In this document: piece after piece, positions 60,674 through 64,000 of the stretch | How positions within the stretch are numbered: position 1 is the first letter of the stretch | How the letters are laid out: the number at the start of each line of letters is the position of its first letter | From: Candidatus Zixiibacteriota bacterium | Lineage (GTDB): Bacteria; Desulfobacterota; Binatia; UBA9968 | Direction: 5' to 3' | NCBI GenBank assembly: GCA_035574315.1 | Contig: DATLYW010000003.1 | Coordinates: 1 to 64,000 of the forward strand | DNA length: 64,000 nt | Made by a program: the position numbers and the translations under genes | Notes under the pieces: model-generated | The model's database searches: none | Told to the model about the DNA's origin: nothing | The model's input: the letters and a program-made list of their open reading frames with translations, nothing else

Positions 60674-62385
60674 GCGTCTCGGGCTGGGCCGCGCCGCGCT
60701 TGCCGGCGCTCAATCCGACGCACCTTTTGTTTGCCTTCACCGGGCTCGCGCTGGCGTACCTGGTACTGCCCCCGTTCTTTTTCATCCTTCATACCAGCGT
60801 CGTCGTCGACCGCGGGCTTCGGGCCGGGAGTTTCACCTTCCAGCATTTCGCCAGCATCGTCGAATCCCTCGACGACGTCCGGACCCTGCTCGCAAACTCT
60901 CTGACCTTTTCGGTCGGAAGCGCGGCCGTGGCGCTCGCCTACGGAACGATGCTTGCCTGGCTCGCCGAGCGCTCGAACGCGCCTTTTCGCACCCTCGCCT
61001 ACGTCTCGGCTTACATCTCGTTCGCCATTCCCGGAATCATCAAGGTGGTCGGCTGGATCATGCTGCTCGGCCCCAAGGCCGGGATCCTGAACGCGGCGCT
61101 CGCTGCTCTCACCGGCCGACCGTTGCTCAACATCTTCTCGATGTCCGGGATGGTCCTGATCGAGAGCTTTCTATGGATTCCGGTGGTCTTCCTGTTGATG
61201 TCCACCCCCTTCCGCTCCATGGATCCCGCGCTGGAGGAGGCGGCGGCGGCGGCCGGAAGCAGCGGCTGGCAGGTCTTTCGCCGGGTGACGTTTCCCCTGG
61301 CCCTGCCGAGCGTGCTGGCCGTCCTGCTGCTGACGTTCATCCGTTCGCTCGAAGCGTTCGAGATCCCGGCCCTCGTGGGCATCCCGGCGGGTATCGAGGT
61401 GCTGACGACCAAGATCTATCTCCAGATCCGCGGCGGCCTCATTCCCAAATACGGCGAGGCGAGCGCGTATTCGACCATCCTGATCGCCCTGGTGGCGCTG
61501 GGGCTCTATCCCTACTACCGCGTCACCAGCAAGTCGTACAAATTCACAACGATCAGCGGCAAGGCCTACCGCCCTCATCGTGTCGACCTCGGACGATGGC
61601 GCTGGCTGGGCGGCTGCCTGATGCTCGTGCTGCCATTGCTCCAGTGCCTGCCGGTGGCCGCGATCGCCTGGTCCTCGCTTTTGCCCTTCGCCCAGGCGCC
61701 GTCGTGGCGGGCGCTCTCGCTCGTCAGCCTCAACAACTATCGCACGGCCTTCTCGGACAGCGGCATCGTGGGCTCCGTCTTCAACAGCCTCACGGTCAGC
61801 GTGGCTTCGGCGACCGTCGCGATCGCGCTCACGTTCGTGGCCGCCTGGTTCATCGTGCGCGCGTCGTTGAAAGCGCGCTGGCTGCTCGATCAGATGGCGA
61901 TGCTGCCGCTGGTATTCCCCGGAATCGTGATGGGCATCGCCATCCTCAAGATGTACCTCGCGCTTCCGATCCCCGTGTACGGAACCATATGGATCCTGGT
62001 CCTGGCGTTCATCGCGCGTTATCTTCCCTACGGCATCCGTTTCAGCCATTCGGCGCTGTTGAGCGTGCATCGCGAGCTCGAAGAAGGGGCGATGGCGAGC
62101 GGCGCGACCTGGTTCCAGATGGTTCGGCATGTCCTGGTCCCGCTGGTCATGCCGGCCTTGCTCGCCGGCTGGATCTACATCTTTCTCATCACTTTCCGGG
62201 AGCTTTCCATCGCGCTGCTGCTCTATTCTCCTGGCTCGCAGGTGGTCGCGGTGAAGATCTGGGAGCTCTGGGACAATGGCCACGTCGGCGAGCTTGCGGC
62301 GTTCAGCCTGGTCATCACCGCCGGGACCGTGCTCGTGGGATCGTTTTTCGTCAAGCTCGCGCAGCGCCAGGGCCTGCAGGATTGA
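60637..62385 (+). CDS. ABC transporter permease, fused two-domain Fe(III)/Afu type
   Basis: 582 residues from TTG 60637 (overlap of 37 bases with the receptor gene; AAGGA upstream); the exact start is uncertain. It has about 12 membrane helices in two halves, each with a BPD_transp_1 EAA loop: 'PALEEAAAAAGSSGWQVFRR' (about residue 200) and 'RELEEGAMASGATWFQMVRH' (about residue 480). This fused layout is that of FbpB/AfuB/CysTW-type permeases. No ATPase gene lies in the window, so the ATP-binding subunit must come from elsewhere. An apparent frame to 59641 is the shadow of the receptor gene. Confidence 0.92.
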   Translation: MGKAGSRDHAQISVSGWAAPRLPALNPTHLLFAFTGLALAYLVLPPFFFILHTSVVVDRGLRAGSFTFQHFASIVESLDDVRTLLANSLTFSVGSAAVALAYGTMLAWLAERSNAPFRTLAYVSAYISFAIPGIIKVVGWIMLLGPKAGILNAALAALTGRPLLNIFSMSGMVLIESFLWIPVVFLLMSTPFRSMDPALEEAAAAAGSSGWQVFRRVTFPLALPSVLAVLLLTFIRSLEAFEIPALVGIPAGIEVLTTKIYLQIRGGLIPKYGEASAYSTILIALVALGLYPYYRVTSKSYKFTTISGKAYRPHRVDLGRWRWLGGCLMLVLPLLQCLPVAAIAWSSLLPFAQAPSWRALSLVSLNNYRTAFSDSGIVGSVFNSLTVSVASATVAIALTFVAAWFIVRASLKARWLLDQMAMLPLVFPGIVMGIAILKMYLALPIPVYGTIWILVLAFIARYLPYGIRFSHSALLSVHRELEEGAMASGATWFQMVRHVLVPLVMPALLAGWIYIFLITFRELSIALLLYSPGSQVVAVKIWELWDNGHVGELAAFSLVITAGTVLVGSFFVKLAQRQGLQD

Positions 62386-62400
62386 GCCGGGGACCGGCGC

Positions 62401-62424
62401 CGCTCCGGCGATTGCGCCGGAGCG
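62401..62424. repeat. Perfect 10-bp inverted repeat between permease and enoyl-CoA hydratase genes
   Basis: CGCTCCGGCG (62401-62410) and CGCCGGAGCG (62415-62424) with the four-base loop ATTG. No U-run. Possible terminator, mRNA-stabilising hairpin or operator. Confidence 0.65.
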
Positions 62425-62464
62425 CGAACGAAGTCCGAGCAATATCTCGAATTGAGGAGAGCGC

Positions 62465-63274
62465 ATGACCGACAGCCAACTCGTTTTGCAAAGGCTCGAC
62501 GAAACTTCCGGTGTCGCGTGGCTGACGCTGAACCGCCCGGAGAAGAAAAACGCGCTGAGCATCGCCCTGTTGAGCGAGCTCGGAGCGGCTTTGCGCGACT
62601 TGCGCGAAAATCCGGCGATCCGCTGCATCGTCACGACGGGAGCCGGAGACTGCTACTCCTCCGGGCGCGACCTCTACGACATGCGAAACCAGGACAATCG
62701 CCGGCGGAGCCGGGGCGTGGGGGGTGTGGCCGAGATCGTAGCGCTGATGCGCAGCTGCCCCCAGATCACGATCGCGGCCGTCCGGGGCTGGTGTCTGGGA
62801 GGCGGTCTGGCGCTCGTCAACGGCCACGACCTGGTCGTCAGCGCGGAGACGGCGAAGTACGGCATGCCGGAGATCATCCGGGGAAGCTACGGCGCGACGG
62901 CCACGCCGACGCTGTTCCACGCCGGCATACCGTTGAAGAAGGCCTTTTACATTTCCCTTACCGGGAGAAACCTGTCGGCGGGCGAAGCCGAGCGAATCGG
63001 ACTGGTCTCGCAGGTGGTTCCCGACGGGGAACTCACGGCTTCGGTCGAAACGCTCGCGCGGGAGATCGCCAGCCGCAACGCGGCGGCGCTGGAGCACGCC
63101 AAGATCGCCGCTTACATGATGAAGGACATGAACTTCGAAACGGCGCTCAGAACCGACGACCTCGTCGCCCACCGCCTGCGTTACTATACCAATCCGCTGA
63201 GCGACGTCGAAGGCTACCTGCAGTCGCAAAAAGGGGGCGGAAACGCCCGCTACGTAAAGCCGGAAAAAAAGTAA
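62465..63274 (+). CDS. Enoyl-CoA hydratase/isomerase family protein
   Basis: 269 residues, crotonase fold. 'TLNRPEKKNALSIALLSELG', the oxyanion segment 'YSSGRDLYDMRNQDNRRRS' and 'GWCLGGGLALVNGHDLVVSA' are visible; 'AKYGMPEIIRGSYGATATPT' replaces the usual 'PE..LG..P', and the second-Glu position is not obvious, so it may be an isomerase or ring-cleaving hydrolase rather than a hydratase. GAGGAG precedes the ATG. It lies between the transporter genes and a third CoA-transferase, suggesting that the imported carboxylate is degraded as a CoA thioester. Confidence 0.88.
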   Translation: MTDSQLVLQRLDETSGVAWLTLNRPEKKNALSIALLSELGAALRDLRENPAIRCIVTTGAGDCYSSGRDLYDMRNQDNRRRSRGVGGVAEIVALMRSCPQITIAAVRGWCLGGGLALVNGHDLVVSAETAKYGMPEIIRGSYGATATPTLFHAGIPLKKAFYISLTGRNLSAGEAERIGLVSQVVPDGELTASVETLAREIASRNAAALEHAKIAAYMMKDMNFETALRTDDLVAHRLRYYTNPLSDVEGYLQSQKGGGNARYVKPEKK

Positions 63275-63343
63275 TCGGGATTCCTCGACCGAATGTCGTT
63301 CCCGGCGCTCGGTTTCGCGGCCGCGCCGTCCGTGAGGTAGCCG

Positions 63344-64000
63344 TCAGCGCAGCACCTCTCGCGCCGTCAGGTCGGCGATCTGCTCCCTCGACAGGCCGAG
63401 AATCCCGCCCAAAACCGCCTCGTTGTCTTCGCCCGCCCGGTGAGCGAACTCCTCGCGGCGGGCCTGCACGCCGTGCAATCGCACGGTCGGGCCGGTCCGG
63501 GTGATCCAGCCGGTCTCCGGGTGATACACCTCTCGCGTGAAGCCGCGCTCGCGCAGGTGAGGGTCCCGGTAAAGATCTTCGCCGCTTTGCACCACGCCGG
63601 CCGCGATCCCCGCGCGCTGCAACTTGATCATGACCTGGTGAGGCGTGTGCCGGATCGTCCAGGACTCCACCAGGGCATCGAGCTCCTTTCGGTTGGCGAG
63701 GCGGGCGGCCACGCAGCTGAAGCGCGGATCGCTCTCCCATTGAGGCTCGCCGGCGATGCCACAGAAGCGCGCCCATTGCTCGTCCGTTTCGATCGAGATC
63801 ACGCACCAGCGGTCCTCGCCTCTGCAACGATAGCATCCGTGGGGGGCCGCAAGCGCAGAGGCGTTGCCCCGGGGCTCCGGCTCCCTGCCGCCGATCAACC
63901 ATTCGAGATAGGCCGGCGCGAGCATCGAGGCGGCGGTCTCCGCCTGTGAAATGTCGATGTGCTGTCCTTTGCCGGTACGAGCGCGGTAGTGCAGTGCGGC
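63344..64000 (-). CDS. CaiB/BaiF family CoA-transferase, partial (5' end outside window)
   Basis: C-terminal 218 residues of a class III CoA-transferase running off the right end of the window; the frame is open to base 64000. The visible part begins 'ALHYRARTGKGQHIDISQAE', which is the RTGKGQ-x-h-D-h-S block following the catalytic Asp segment, and continues 'APHGCYRCRGEDRWCVISIE', 'FCGIAGEPQWESDPRFSCVA' and 'GIAAGVVQSGEDLYRDPHLR'. The ATG at 63925 is internal. It is the third CoA-transferase within 12 kb. Confidence 0.93.
   Translation of the reverse strand, partial: AALHYRARTGKGQHIDISQAETAASMLAPAYLEWLIGGREPEPRGNASALAAPHGCYRCRGEDRWCVISIETDEQWARFCGIAGEPQWESDPRFSCVAARLANRKELDALVESWTIRHTPHQVMIKLQRAGIAAGVVQSGEDLYRDPHLRERGFTREVYHPETGWITRTGPTVRLHGVQARREEFAHRAGEDNEAVLGGILGLSREQIADLTAREVLR

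Noticed and set aside
59641..62385. 914-residue frame suggesting a receptor-permease fusion
   Set aside because: The N-terminal part is the out-of-frame shadow of the receptor gene, which is intact in its own frame.

Overview
This is a GC-rich, gene-dense bacterial chromosome segment with no rRNA, tRNA, CRISPR array, prophage or insertion sequence that I can see. The gene content points to an aerobic, uncultured, soil- or sediment-type lineage of the deltaproteobacterial/Binatota/Rokubacteria kind: a proton-pumping complex I operon, a tripartite tricarboxylate transporter (TTT), several solute-binding receptors, three CaiB/BaiF CoA-transferases, acyl-CoA dehydrogenases, CO-dehydrogenase-like small and medium subunits, ornithine-lipid genes and glutathione-dependent formaldehyde oxidation. 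The placement is inference from gene content; no taxonomic marker was tested.

Layout. 1-1570: end of a fumarylacetoacetate-hydrolase-family gene and a DUF1015 protein. 1695-14081: a complex I operon, nuoACDEFGHJKLMN, in which nuoB and nuoI are absent at their usual places. 14110-23782: mixed genes (phosphodiester glycosidase, flavin/deazaflavin-type oxidoreductase, dienelactone hydrolase, NitT/TauT-type receptor, 3-methyladenine glycosylase, N-formylglutamate amidohydrolase-like protein, ankyrin protein, matrixin-like protein with an altered zinc site, coiled-coil protein, DsbA-like oxidoreductase). 23838-26931: a complete TTT system (tctB, tctA, tctC order on the minus strand). 27122-29193: an ion-homeostasis locus on the minus strand: MpsC/DUF2294 gene, strong promoter, about 190-nt structured leader with intrinsic terminator, a 44-residue membrane ORF and a CPA2 cation/proton antiporter. 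29402-32521: glutathione-dependent formaldehyde dehydrogenase, then coxS/coxM/coxG-like genes without the large subunit. 32507-38968: ornithine-lipid acyltransferases, enoyl-CoA hydratase, MFS transporter, OmpA-like protein, RlmE and GalT. 38990-42213: glmS and glmU, feeding cell-wall UDP-GlcNAc synthesis. 42334-47990: small proteins, CinA-like and Nramp-like genes, DedA, a nickel/cobalt transporter and moaB-moaD-moaE for molybdenum cofactor. 48123-51833: a membrane class III nucleotide cyclase with a periplasmic c-type haem motif, a class II cyclic-nucleotide phosphodiesterase, and the haem chaperone HemW. 51878-64000: a CoA-thioester catabolic island (thioesterase, three CoA-transferases, two acyl-CoA dehydrogenases, enoyl-CoA hydratase) together with three solute receptors and an ABC permease without an ATPase.

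The most interesting items are the leader RNA and small ORF in front of the antiporter, the haem-motif cyclase/phosphodiesterase pair, the complex I operon missing two Fe-S connector subunits, the Cox-like operon missing its catalytic subunit, a matrixin-like protein with Gln in place of the first zinc His, and several promoters placed so close to start codons that leaderless mRNAs are predicted.
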